Of a stretch of 7,096 bases of DNA, positions 1 to 6,812 are shown one piece after another. The position numbers and the translations under genes are program-made. The notes beneath the pieces are model-generated. The model was not told the origin of the DNA, made no database searches, and was given only the letters and a program-made list of their open reading frames with translations. The stretch lies in NCBI GenBank assembly GCA_029856445.1, contig JAHQWY010000192.1, forward strand, positions 1-7,096, read 5' to 3'. The first letter of the stretch is position 1. The number at the start of each line of letters is the position of its first letter. This stretch comes from Promethearchaeia archaeon (GTDB lineage Archaea; Asgardarchaeota; Lokiarchaeia; Sigyniarchaeales; SOKP01).

Positions 1-1
1 T

Positions 2-583
2 GCATCAACTTTGAGTATCATTGATGAAACAAAGAACTATGAAAATATAGCAGTCGTAGGAACTCCTTGTATGATGAATGCATTGGAGAAAGCCTATTTA
101 TTTCCAAGCGGACAACCTTTTTTCAAAAACATTACATATAGAATAGGGCTTTTCTGTATGGAATCTTTTCCCTATGAAGGTGTACTTAATTTAATTAAAG
201 AACAATTTGATAAAGATTTTAATAGAGTTACTAAAATGGATATAAGTGGTGGCAAATTTATTATATATTTAGATTCGGGGGAAGATTTTAATGTTCCCTT
301 AAAAGAAGTTAAATCCTATGCTCGCAATAATTGTCATTTTTGCGAGGATTTAACTGCTGATTACGCTGATATTTCTGTCGGATCGATTGGGTCACCAAGT
401 GGTTGGTCTACGGTAATTACACGAAATGAAAAAGGTGATAAAGTCTATAACGATGCAATTAAAGCAGGATTAATTGAATCTAAGAGTTTAAAGGAGGTAA
501 AACCAGGACAACCCTTATTAGAAAGGATTGCTGGTACTAAAAGAAAAAATTGTAAACCCATTAAATTAGGACAAGAACAATAA
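2..583 (+). CDS. FrhB/FdhB-like flavoprotein, C-terminal part (5'-truncated by window edge)
   Basis: C-terminal half of a coenzyme F420 hydrogenase beta-subunit family protein (FrhB/FdhB/FpoF group), which in characterised members moves electrons between F420 and FeS clusters through FAD. The frame is open to the left edge (Ala-Ser-Thr precede the TTG at 11), so that TTG is internal and the true start, with the N-terminal domain and any ferredoxin motif, lies upstream. Seen in the sequence: the family motif VGTPC (Cys codon at 68), a GLFC motif (Cys at 155), and a CxxCxD motif, here CHFCED (Cys at 332 and 341), followed by a SxGSPxGWSTVITR stretch. These cysteines are the usual FrhB cluster ligands. 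It is a diverged paralog of the next gene, which aligns along its C-terminal half. The gene ends in tandem stops TAA-TAG, 12 bases before the next ATG. The family is clear; the electron donor (F420H2 or another) is inferred only. Confidence 0.85.
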   Translation, partial: ASTLSIIDETKNYENIAVVGTPCMMNALEKAYLFPSGQPFFKNITYRIGLFCMESFPYEGVLNLIKEQFDKDFNRVTKMDISGGKFIIYLDSGEDFNVPLKEVKSYARNNCHFCEDLTADYADISVGSIGSPSGWSTVITRNEKGDKVYNDAIKAGLIESKSLKEVKPGQPLLERIAGTKRKNCKPIKLGQEQ

Positions 584-595
584 TAGAATATTACT

Positions 596-1696
596 ATGAA
601 TGTAAAAACTTTTCAAAATTTAATAGAAGAAGTTCATGAGAAAGGAATTTGTCAAGAATGTGGAGGTTGTGTGAGTTTTTGTAGTTCGGTTGATTATAAT
701 GTCATCGGATTCAAGGAACCTAATTCACCTCCAGAATATATTAATAAAGATGCTTGTCTTGAATGTGGGATCTGTTATTATCTTTGTCCTCAAACTCACA
801 TCTTAGATGAGGAACTTAATAAAACTTACCAATTTACGGACTTTAATTTAATGCCGCTTGGTCATTTAGAAGATATTTATTCTTGCCAGTCTACTGACCC
901 TGATTTTCTAAAATATGGAACTGATGGTGGAGTAGTGAATTCGATTATAAATTATATGATAGAAAAGAAATTAATTGATGGGGCAATAGTAGCTAAAATT
1001 CAAGGTCCCTTTTCAAAAGAAGCTATGTTTGCTGGCGATAAACAAGATCTAATTAAAGCTTCAGGAACAAAACTTGAAATAGCTACACAATTAGATGAGG
1101 TACAAAATTTTTGTACGTATACTCGTTCCATTCCGGAATTAAACCATTATAAATTTAAAAAATTAGCAATAGTAGGAACCCCCTGTCAGATTTATACAAT
1201 TAGGTGCATGCAAAATTTAGGGGTTACTCCTTCAGAATATATTGAAATATGTTTAGGTTTATTTTGTTATCATAATTTCATATTTGATAAAACTCAAGTA
1301 GAAAGATTTGAAAAGGATTTTGATGTAAGATTTGAAGATATCACAAAAATAAACATTAAGGAAGATCTTATTTTAAAAGTTGGTACAGATGGGAAGGTCA
1401 CACATATTCCTTTTGATAAAATAGTCGATTATGTACGTCCTGCTTGCTTTAGTTGTGCTGATTTTACTAATATTTATTCAGACATTTCTTTTGGAGGGCT
1501 AGGATCTCCAGATAAGTATACTACCGTAATTCCCAGAACTGAAAAAGGACGTAAATTATTTCATCAAGTTCTTAACGAAAAAGTAATCAAAAAATTAGCA
1601 ATTGATGTTCCAGAAAAAACAAATATGAAAGAACTAATAACAAAGTTCTCTCATTCGAAAATGGAGAGGGAATTAAACTTTATAAAAAATTTATAG
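596..1696 (+). CDS. frhB: FrhB-like F420/FAD oxidoreductase with N-terminal 2[4Fe-4S] ferredoxin domain
   Basis: Complete 366-residue member of the FrhB/FdhB family. Two ferredoxin motifs open the protein: C19-x2-C22-x2-C25-x3-C29 and C54-x2-C57-x2-C60-x3-CP (C64). Residues from about 95 onward form the FrhB flavin domains: a GTDGGVV motif near residue 105, an SGTK motif, VGTPCQ (C197), GLFC (C224), and C284-x2-C287-AD, followed by SFGGLGSP and a TTVIPRTEKG segment. Family knowledge: FrhB-type subunits bind FAD and oxidise F420H2 or reduce F420; versions with an N-terminal ferredoxin pair occur in F420H2 dehydrogenases (FpoF) and F420-linked reductases. The ATG at 596 is used although no strong Shine-Dalgarno precedes it; the gene follows its paralog by 12 bases and may depend on translational coupling. 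It probably supplies electrons to the Hdr-type subunits encoded downstream. Use of NAD(P)H instead of F420H2 cannot be excluded. Confidence 0.88.
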   Translation: MNVKTFQNLIEEVHEKGICQECGGCVSFCSSVDYNVIGFKEPNSPPEYINKDACLECGICYYLCPQTHILDEELNKTYQFTDFNLMPLGHLEDIYSCQSTDPDFLKYGTDGGVVNSIINYMIEKKLIDGAIVAKIQGPFSKEAMFAGDKQDLIKASGTKLEIATQLDEVQNFCTYTRSIPELNHYKFKKLAIVGTPCQIYTIRCMQNLGVTPSEYIEICLGLFCYHNFIFDKTQVERFEKDFDVRFEDITKINIKEDLILKVGTDGKVTHIPFDKIVDYVRPACFSCADFTNIYSDISFGGLGSPDKYTTVIPRTEKGRKLFHQVLNEKVIKKLAIDVPEKTNMKELITKFSHSKMERELNFIKNL

Positions 1697-1708
1697 GAAG
1701 GGTGTGAG
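1695..1708 (+). promoter_or_regulatory. Purine-rich ribosome binding region deciding the hdrD start
   Basis: The stretch AGGAAGGGTGTGAG overlaps the stop of the preceding gene and includes the candidate GTG start at 1704. AGGAA (1695-1699) would serve the GTG with 4 bases of spacing. GGGTGTGA, an imperfect match to GGAGGTGA, would serve the in-frame TTG at 1713. The two choices differ by only three residues and do not change the domain content. Confidence 0.45.
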
Positions 1709-2960
1709 ATATTTGACCGAGCTGAAAAAACATAGTGAAGTTGACCAAGAAACTGATGGAATCCAAGTTTTTTTAGATAAAATATATGAAACTGATTTAA
1801 GAAATTTACTGAAAAAATGTTATCAATGTGCACGATGCTCAGGAGTATGTCAAATTAGTAAAGTTCAGAAATTTACGCCTAGTAGGATCATCCAAATGAT
1901 TTTGGAAGGATTTGAAGACGAAATACTTGATAGTGGAGTATTATGGGATTGTTTAACATGTAATAGTTGTCTTCAGGATTGTCCCAAAAATATAAATTTT
2001 GCTGATATTGTTCGGATTCTCAGATATAAAATGAGAAATAAAAGTATTCATAACCTTGATAGAATGGTTGCTCATAAAGGAATTTATCCCACAATGGGTG
2101 AATTGATGAGTCAAGATCATATTAAAATCAATCGACCACTAGATTGGATCCCAAAAGGTTGTAAGATTTCAGATAAAGGTGAAATCCTTTATTACGTTGG
2201 ATGTTTACCATTTTTTGATTATGATTTTCAGAATCTCAAATCCATCGCATCAAGTACTTTAAAGACTCTATGCAAAATTGAAAATGAACCAATTGTCGTA
2301 CTTAGAGAAGAAACTTGTTGTGGACATGATTTATATTGGGGTCAAGGAAAATTTGAAGTTTTTATTAAGTTAGCTAAGAAAAATCGAGAAAAATTTGTAA
2401 ACGCAGGAATATCGACGATAATTACTGCTTGTGCGGAATGCTACAGGACATTCAAGATAGATTATGCGAATTTATTTAATGATTTTAACGAGAGGTTTAA
2501 TGTTCAGCATATAATAGAATATGTATATAATAAATGGAAGCAAGGCAAGATTGATTTTAAACAACCCAATGATAAATATCAGAAGATTACTTTTACTTAT
2601 CACGATCCCTGTAGATTAAGCAGGTTTTTACCAGCAGAGAACAACTTAGTTAAGAAATTAAGAGAAATTTTTAATTATCTACAAAATATGGGATATAATT
2701 TTAAGGAAATGAAACACAATCAAGAGAATTCTCTTTGTTGTGGAGTGAGTTCTTGGTTAAATTGTAATGAACGCTCTAAAGCATTACGATATACCCGTAT
2801 CTTAGAAGCAAAAGAGGTTGCAACTCAACTATATACCTCATGTCCTAAATGTAATGTCCATTTAAATTGTATTAAAAAAGATTATGAGGAAATTTCTTCG
2901 GTAGAAATTTTGGATCTTTCAGAATTTCTTTCAGATATAATAAAAATAAAAAAAAGTTAA
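1704..2960 (+). CDS. hdrD: Soluble HdrC-HdrB fusion (HdrD-like CCG-domain iron-sulfur protein)
   Basis: This 418-residue protein joins an HdrC-like ferredoxin half to an HdrB-like half, the layout of HdrD/GlpC-type proteins. Ferredoxin motifs: C39-x2-C42-x2-C45-x3-C49 and C83-x2-C86-x2-C89-x3-CP (C93). Two complete CCG sets follow: C167-x37-C205C206G-x36-C243-x2-C246 and C303-x41-C345C346G-x33-C380-x2-C383. In HdrB such sets hold noncubane [4Fe-4S] clusters that reduce the CoM-S-S-CoB disulfide; both sets here look intact, so catalysis on a disulfide-like substrate is plausible. No membrane segment is visible, and no HdrE-like cytochrome b gene adjoins, so it is probably cytoplasmic and paired with HdrA. 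The start is uncertain: GTG at 1704 (7 bases after the previous stop) or TTG at 1713, which sits better behind the purine-rich GGAAGGGTGTGAG stretch. Alternatives are GlpC or lactate-oxidising LutA/LldE-like partners, made less likely by the HdrA neighbour. Confidence 0.88.
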   Translation: MRYLTELKKHSEVDQETDGIQVFLDKIYETDLRNLLKKCYQCARCSGVCQISKVQKFTPSRIIQMILEGFEDEILDSGVLWDCLTCNSCLQDCPKNINFADIVRILRYKMRNKSIHNLDRMVAHKGIYPTMGELMSQDHIKINRPLDWIPKGCKISDKGEILYYVGCLPFFDYDFQNLKSIASSTLKTLCKIENEPIVVLREETCCGHDLYWGQGKFEVFIKLAKKNREKFVNAGISTIITACAECYRTFKIDYANLFNDFNERFNVQHIIEYVYNKWKQGKIDFKQPNDKYQKITFTYHDPCRLSRFLPAENNLVKKLREIFNYLQNMGYNFKEMKHNQENSLCCGVSSWLNCNERSKALRYTRILEAKEVATQLYTSCPKCNVHLNCIKKDYEEISSVEILDLSEFLSDIIKIKKS

Positions 2961-2966
2961 ACAATT

Positions 2967-2973
2967 GAGGAGA
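2967..2973 (+). promoter_or_regulatory. Shine-Dalgarno site of the long hdrA
   Basis: GAGGAGA lies 10 bases upstream of the ATG at 2984, inside the 23-base gap after the hdrD-like stop. It supports this ATG as the start; the protein then begins three residues before the Rossmann beta strand (VLVIGGG), as expected for a HdrA flavin module without an N-terminal extension. Confidence 0.7.
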
Positions 2974-2983
2974 TAATAAAACC

Positions 2984-5900
2984 ATGGAAGGATCTGTACT
3001 GGTAATTGGTGGAGGTATTGCAGGAATACAAGCATCCTTAGATTTAACTGAAATGGGATTTAAAGTTTACCTAGTGGAAAAAACACCCTCAATTGGAGGT
3101 AGAATGGCTCAACTCGATAAAACATTTCCTACTTTAGATTGTAGTTTATGCATATTGGCACCCAAAATGGTTGAAGTATTCAGAAATCCTAATATCGAGT
3201 TAATGACTTATCATGAGGTTACTGATGTTTCTGGAGAATCTGGAAATTTTAAGGTAACCATTCTTAATAAACCTCGTTTTGTTGACGAGAATAAATGTAA
3301 AGGATGTGGAGACTGTACTACTAGATGTCCGAAGATTGAAGCCCCAAATATTTTTGATATGAACCTAGGTAAAAGAAAATCTATTTACATCCCATTTCCC
3401 CAAGCGGTTCCACCAATTTATTTAATTGATCCTGAAATGTGTTTAAAATTGACAAGGGATGTTTGTGGTGTCTGTGAAAAAGTTTGTAAGGCACAGGCTA
3501 TAGATTTTACACAAAAACCTCAAGAACTTCAAATAAATGTTGGAGCAATAGTAGTTGCTACTGGATTTGATATGGCTAGAGACGGTTTGTCATCAAGATG
3601 GGGGATTGATTATGATAATGTATTATCAGCATTAGAATATGAAAGAATTTTATGTGCTTCTGGACCATTTGGGGGACATGTTTTACGTCCAAGTGATAAG
3701 GAAGAACCAAAAAAGATAGCATTTATTCAATGTGCTGGATCAAGAGATTTGCATGAAAGAATTCCCTATTGTTCCAGCGTATGCTGTATGTATACGAGTA
3801 AAGAAGCAATAATCACAAAGGAACACTCTGATCATTCCCAATGTTTTGTTTTTAGACATGATATTAGAGCTTATGGGAAAAACTTCTATGAATTTACCCA
3901 GAGAGCCCAAAATGAATATGGTGTAAATTATTTTCACACAAAAATCAGTAGAATAAAAGAAGATCCTGAAACTAATGATTTGATCATACATTATGAAGAT
4001 TTACAATCAGGGTTACTTAATAATTTTCGAGCGAATTTAGTCGTATTGGCAACACCCTTAGTCCCTTCTAAGGGAACTGAAGAATTAGCAAAGATTTTAG
4101 ACATCGAACTAGATGATTATAACTTTTTTAAGGAGAAATCGCATTTTACTAAATCAAAATCCTCGAAAGAAGGAATTTTCTTAGCAGGATTTTGCCAAGG
4201 GCCTATGGATATACCTGAAACTGTGGCTGATGCCAGTGGGGTGGCATCCCAAGTAGCAGCTCTACTTAATTCTGTTAAATTTACTAAGACCAAAGAAAAA
4301 GTAATAGAAATACCAGAAAAAGAGGTAAAGATAACAGACGAGCCTAGAATTGGGGTATTAATTTGCCATTGTGGAATTAACATCGGAAAATATATTGATA
4401 TTCCAAAAGTTATTGAACATATAAAAAACTTACCTAATGTAGTATTTTGTGAAGATAATCTTTATTCCTGTAGTTCTGATTCTCAAGAAAGGATTAAGGA
4501 AGTAATAGATGAATTTAATTTAAATAGGTTTGTTGTAGCATCGTGTACGCCACGAACTCATGAATCTTTATTTCAGGAGACATGTCAAGAAGCGGGGTTG
4601 AATAAATATTTATTTCAGATGGCAAACATTAGGGATCAGTGTTCTTGGGTTCATATGGATCAACCAGAAGAAGCTACCCAAAAGGCAAAAGATCTAATTG
4701 AAATGGCAGTCGCAAAATCCAGACTATTTAAACCCCAAGAAGAGCAAACTTTATCAGTAACTCCCAAAGCATTAATTATTGGCGGTGGTATATCGGGAAT
4801 GACTGCTGCGTTGAATATTGCTAATCAAGGATATAATGTCTATCTCATAGAAAAAAAAAATAGGCTGGGGGGGCTTTTAAATGACCTTTATCTCCTATAT
4901 CCCACTCAAGAAGATGCTTCAACATTTTTAGAAGGGATAATAGATGCAACTACCAAAAATAAAAACATTCAGATATGCCTGGAGTCAAAAGTGAAGAACG
5001 TTAAAGGATATATAGGTAATTATGATGTCTCGATTGCTAATTCCAATAATGAAATTTCAGAATTTAAAGTGGGGGTTATTATTGTTGCAACTGGGGGAAA
5101 AGAATTAAAACCTATTGGATATCCACAGTATAATGATAAAAATCAAAATGTTATTACTCAATTAGAACTCGAAAGGAAATTAAAAGTAGAAGGTAAATCA
5201 TGGCTTGATAAGATCAAACGAATTACAACTATCTTATGTGTTAGAGCTAGAGAAGTAAAAGGAATTACATATTGCTCAAATGTTTGTTGTGCAATAGCTA
5301 TTAAAAATCTGAATATACTAAAAGAATTAAAGCCAGAACTCGAAATAATTGTACTTTATAGAGACTTTCAGATGGCTAAAAAAGAATTTGAAGAATATTT
5401 CTTTGATAGAAGGAAGGATGCAATTCTTCTAAGATATAATTTAGATAAACCACCAGATATTACCCAAATTAGTAATAAACCTGAAAAATATGGAATAAAG
5501 GTATTTGATACTAATTTACAAGATAATATCAGTTTTGAAACTGATATGATTATCTTATCTCCTCCAATGAGTCCTCCAGAAAATTCAGAAGAATTAGCGA
5601 AAATGCTTAAAGTACCTTTAGACCATCAGGGTTTTTTTCTAGAAGCTCATGCGAAACTTAGACCCGTTGATTTTGCAACTGATGGGGTATTTTTATGTGG
5701 ATGCGCCCATTGGCCAAAACATATTCAAGAATCAATTACTCAAGCAAATGGGGCTGCTGGCAGGGCAAGTAGATTTTTAAGTTCCGAAGATATTATTGCT
5801 TCAGGTTTAGTAGCAGAAGTGGATGATAAGACTTGTATAGGATGCGGAGTCTGTACAAAACTTTGTCCTTATAATGCAATATCAAAAAACGAGCTGGATG

Positions 5901-6034
5901 TGGCGGTCGTTAACAAACTTATGTGTAAAGGATGTGGAGTATGTGGTGCCAGCTGTCCTGAAAATGCAATTACAATACATCATTTTACAGACAGCCAAAT
6001 CTTATCAGAAATTATTGTATATGGAGGAGATTGA
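2984..6034 (+). CDS. hdrA: Double-module HdrA, heterodisulfide reductase subunit A-like (two FAD domains, multiple FeS clusters)
   Basis: 1016 residues, against about 650 for methanogen HdrA. Order of domains: (a) 1-430, thioredoxin-reductase-like FAD module with GGGIAG (9-14), SIGGRMAQLDKTFPT, DC53-SLC56-ILAPK, an inserted ferredoxin pair (C105/C108/C111/C115 and C153/C161/C164/C168), and HdrA cluster cysteines C250-x12-C263-x3-C267C268 followed by K273; (b) charged linker; (c) about 455-590, the N-terminal domain of canonical HdrA, with C461-H-C463-G, an ASCTPRTHE motif and a MANIRDQCSWVHM motif; (d) about 595-930, a second FAD module with GGGISG (600-605) and C752-x11-C764-x3-C768C769 plus K774, but without an inserted ferredoxin; (e) a 2[4Fe-4S] ferredoxin with C951/C954/C957/C961 and C981/C984/C987/C991. 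In methanogen HdrA the FAD bifurcates electrons between ferredoxin and the HdrBC heterodisulfide branch. The order recalls long bacterial HdrA proteins such as BamE. No membrane segment is visible. It probably forms the core that joins the FrhB, HdrD and MvhD partners. Confidence 0.93.
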   Translation: MEGSVLVIGGGIAGIQASLDLTEMGFKVYLVEKTPSIGGRMAQLDKTFPTLDCSLCILAPKMVEVFRNPNIELMTYHEVTDVSGESGNFKVTILNKPRFVDENKCKGCGDCTTRCPKIEAPNIFDMNLGKRKSIYIPFPQAVPPIYLIDPEMCLKLTRDVCGVCEKVCKAQAIDFTQKPQELQINVGAIVVATGFDMARDGLSSRWGIDYDNVLSALEYERILCASGPFGGHVLRPSDKEEPKKIAFIQCAGSRDLHERIPYCSSVCCMYTSKEAIITKEHSDHSQCFVFRHDIRAYGKNFYEFTQRAQNEYGVNYFHTKISRIKEDPETNDLIIHYEDLQSGLLNNFRANLVVLATPLVPSKGTEELAKILDIELDDYNFFKEKSHFTKSKSSKEGIFLAGFCQGPMDIPETVADASGVASQVAALLNSVKFTKTKEKVIEIPEKEVKITDEPRIGVLICHCGINIGKYIDIPKVIEHIKNLPNVVFCEDNLYSCSSDSQERIKEVIDEFNLNRFVVASCTPRTHESLFQETCQEAGLNKYLFQMANIRDQCSWVHMDQPEEATQKAKDLIEMAVAKSRLFKPQEEQTLSVTPKALIIGGGISGMTAALNIANQGYNVYLIEKKNRLGGLLNDLYLLYPTQEDASTFLEGIIDATTKNKNIQICLESKVKNVKGYIGNYDVSIANSNNEISEFKVGVIIVATGGKELKPIGYPQYNDKNQNVITQLELERKLKVEGKSWLDKIKRITTILCVRAREVKGITYCSNVCCAIAIKNLNILKELKPELEIIVLYRDFQMAKKEFEEYFFDRRKDAILLRYNLDKPPDITQISNKPEKYGIKVFDTNLQDNISFETDMIILSPPMSPPENSEELAKMLKVPLDHQGFFLEAHAKLRPVDFATDGVFLCGCAHWPKHIQESITQANGAAGRASRFLSSEDIIASGLVAEVDDKTCIGCGVCTKLCPYNAISKNELDVAVVNKLMCKGCGVCGASCPENAITIHHFTDSQILSEIIVYGGD
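6023..6029 (+). promoter_or_regulatory. Shine-Dalgarno site of mvhD inside the hdrA 3' end
   Basis: GGAGGAG lies within the last codons of hdrA and ends 9 bases before the ATG at 6039. It decides the start of the MvhD-like gene: the in-frame ATG at 6021 lies just before this site and has no equivalent motif of its own, so 6039 is preferred. Confidence 0.7.
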
Positions 6035-6038
6035 CTGT

Positions 6039-6812
6039 ATGAAATTCGTTCCAAAAATTTTAGGATTTTTATGTAATTGGTGTTCTTATGCTGGAGCTGA
6101 TCTTGCTGGTGTAAGTCGGATTCAGTATTCTCCGAATATTAGAATAATAAGAGTTATGTGTAGTGGAAGAGTTGATCCAATATTTATTGCTGAAGCACTC
6201 TCAAGAAACATTGATGGGGTACTGGTGTTAGGGTGTCATCCTGGAGATTGCCATTATATAAGTGGTAATTATGAAGCAGAAATAAAAATGAAGATGTTGA
6301 AGAAGCTGTTAAAGATAATAGGATTTGCTGAGCGTTTACAGTTGGATTGGGTTTCTGCTGCTGAGGGTAATAGATTTGCTCAATTAGTAAATAAATTTAA
6401 TGAGCATATTGAAAATTTGGGGCCAAATCCGGTTAGGAACAAGAAATTGAAAAAAAAATTACAATCTGATTTTGATGCAATAAAATCTGTATTAAGAGAT
6501 TCACGACTGAGAATTCTTGTTGGTAGAGAAAGAAAAATTATTAATGAAGGGAATGCATATAACGAGAGAATTCCAATAGAGAAATTTGAACAAATCCTTG
6601 ACGATACGATTCAGAATGAATTTGAACGTCATAAAATATTACAAATAATCTCTGAAAACGGTAAATCCGTACCAGAAATCTCTAAAGAAATCCAACTTGC
6701 CCCCAATAATGTGCTAAATCATATTGTTTCTTTAAGACAAAAAGGATTAGTCGATTTACACGAGCTTAATGAAGAAATACCACTTTTTATATCAATTAAG
6801 GAGGATAAATAA
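6039..6812 (+). CDS. mvhD: MvhD-like [2Fe-2S] hydrogenase delta subunit fused to a C-terminal winged-helix-like domain
   Basis: 257 residues from the ATG at 6039, nearly twice the usual MvhD length of about 140. Residues 1-130 are MvhD/FlpD: C12-NW-C15-SYAGAD, RVMC41-SGRVDP, and GC66-HPGDC71-HY followed by GNYEAE, giving the five conserved cysteines. Family knowledge: MvhD binds a [2Fe-2S] cluster and passes electrons from hydrogenase or formate dehydrogenase into HdrA. Residues about 133-195 form a Lys/Arg-rich helical connector (LKKKL, GRERK). Residues about 196-243 (from RHKILQIIS to KGLVDLHEL) read as a helix-turn-helix with ArsR/MarR-like spacing: VPEISKEIQLAPNNVLNHIV then SLRQKGLV. The domain may bind DNA or act only as a dimerisation or docking unit. 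The gene starts 4 bases after hdrA and its stop overlaps the next ATG, which fits a subunit bridging the two HdrA proteins. Longer 5' reading in this frame overlaps hdrA without family motifs and is left out. Confidence 0.87.
   Translation: MKFVPKILGFLCNWCSYAGADLAGVSRIQYSPNIRIIRVMCSGRVDPIFIAEALSRNIDGVLVLGCHPGDCHYISGNYEAEIKMKMLKKLLKIIGFAERLQLDWVSAAEGNRFAQLVNKFNEHIENLGPNPVRNKKLKKKLQSDFDAIKSVLRDSRLRILVGRERKIINEGNAYNERIPIEKFEQILDDTIQNEFERHKILQIISENGKSVPEISKEIQLAPNNVLNHIVSLRQKGLVDLHELNEEIPLFISIKEDK
6800..6805 (+). promoter_or_regulatory. Shine-Dalgarno site of the second hdrA
   Basis: A perfect GGAGGA with 6 bases of spacing to the ATG at 6812, lying inside the last codons of the mvhD-like gene. 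Together with the TAATG stop-start overlap it indicates strong, coupled translation of the second HdrA. Confidence 0.75.

Noticed and set aside
11..13. TTG at 11 as the start of the first gene
   Set aside because: The frame is open upstream to the window edge and the protein would lack the whole N-terminal half of the FrhB family; the gene is cut by the window.
584..595. Promoter or terminator in the gaps between genes
   Set aside because: All gaps are 23 bases or shorter and hold no hairpin with T-run or TATA/BRE-like element; the genes appear co-transcribed.
1651..1833. Minus-strand reading frame of 60 codons across the frhB-hdrD junction
   Set aside because: Lies opposite two well-supported coding sequences, has no recognisable motif and no ribosome binding site worth noting; a shadow frame.
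3740..3991. Minus-strand reading frame of 83 codons inside hdrA
   Set aside because: Antisense to a region with conserved HdrA motifs (the cluster cysteines C263-C268); no protein family features.
4117..4383. Minus-strand reading frame of 88 codons inside hdrA
   Set aside because: Antisense shadow of the linker and CxCG region of hdrA; Ser/Thr-rich without motif.
6032..6034. TGA at the end of hdrA read as a selenocysteine codon, since some Hdr and MvhD proteins contain selenocysteine
   Set aside because: Reading through gives only 13 further codons without redox motif before a TAA, and the MvhD-like start follows at once; a normal stop.
5874..6038. A 55-codon upstream extension of the MvhD-like frame
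   Set aside because: It overlaps the conserved C-terminal ferredoxin motif of hdrA in another frame, shows no MvhD homology, and the GGAGGAG site points to the ATG at 6039.
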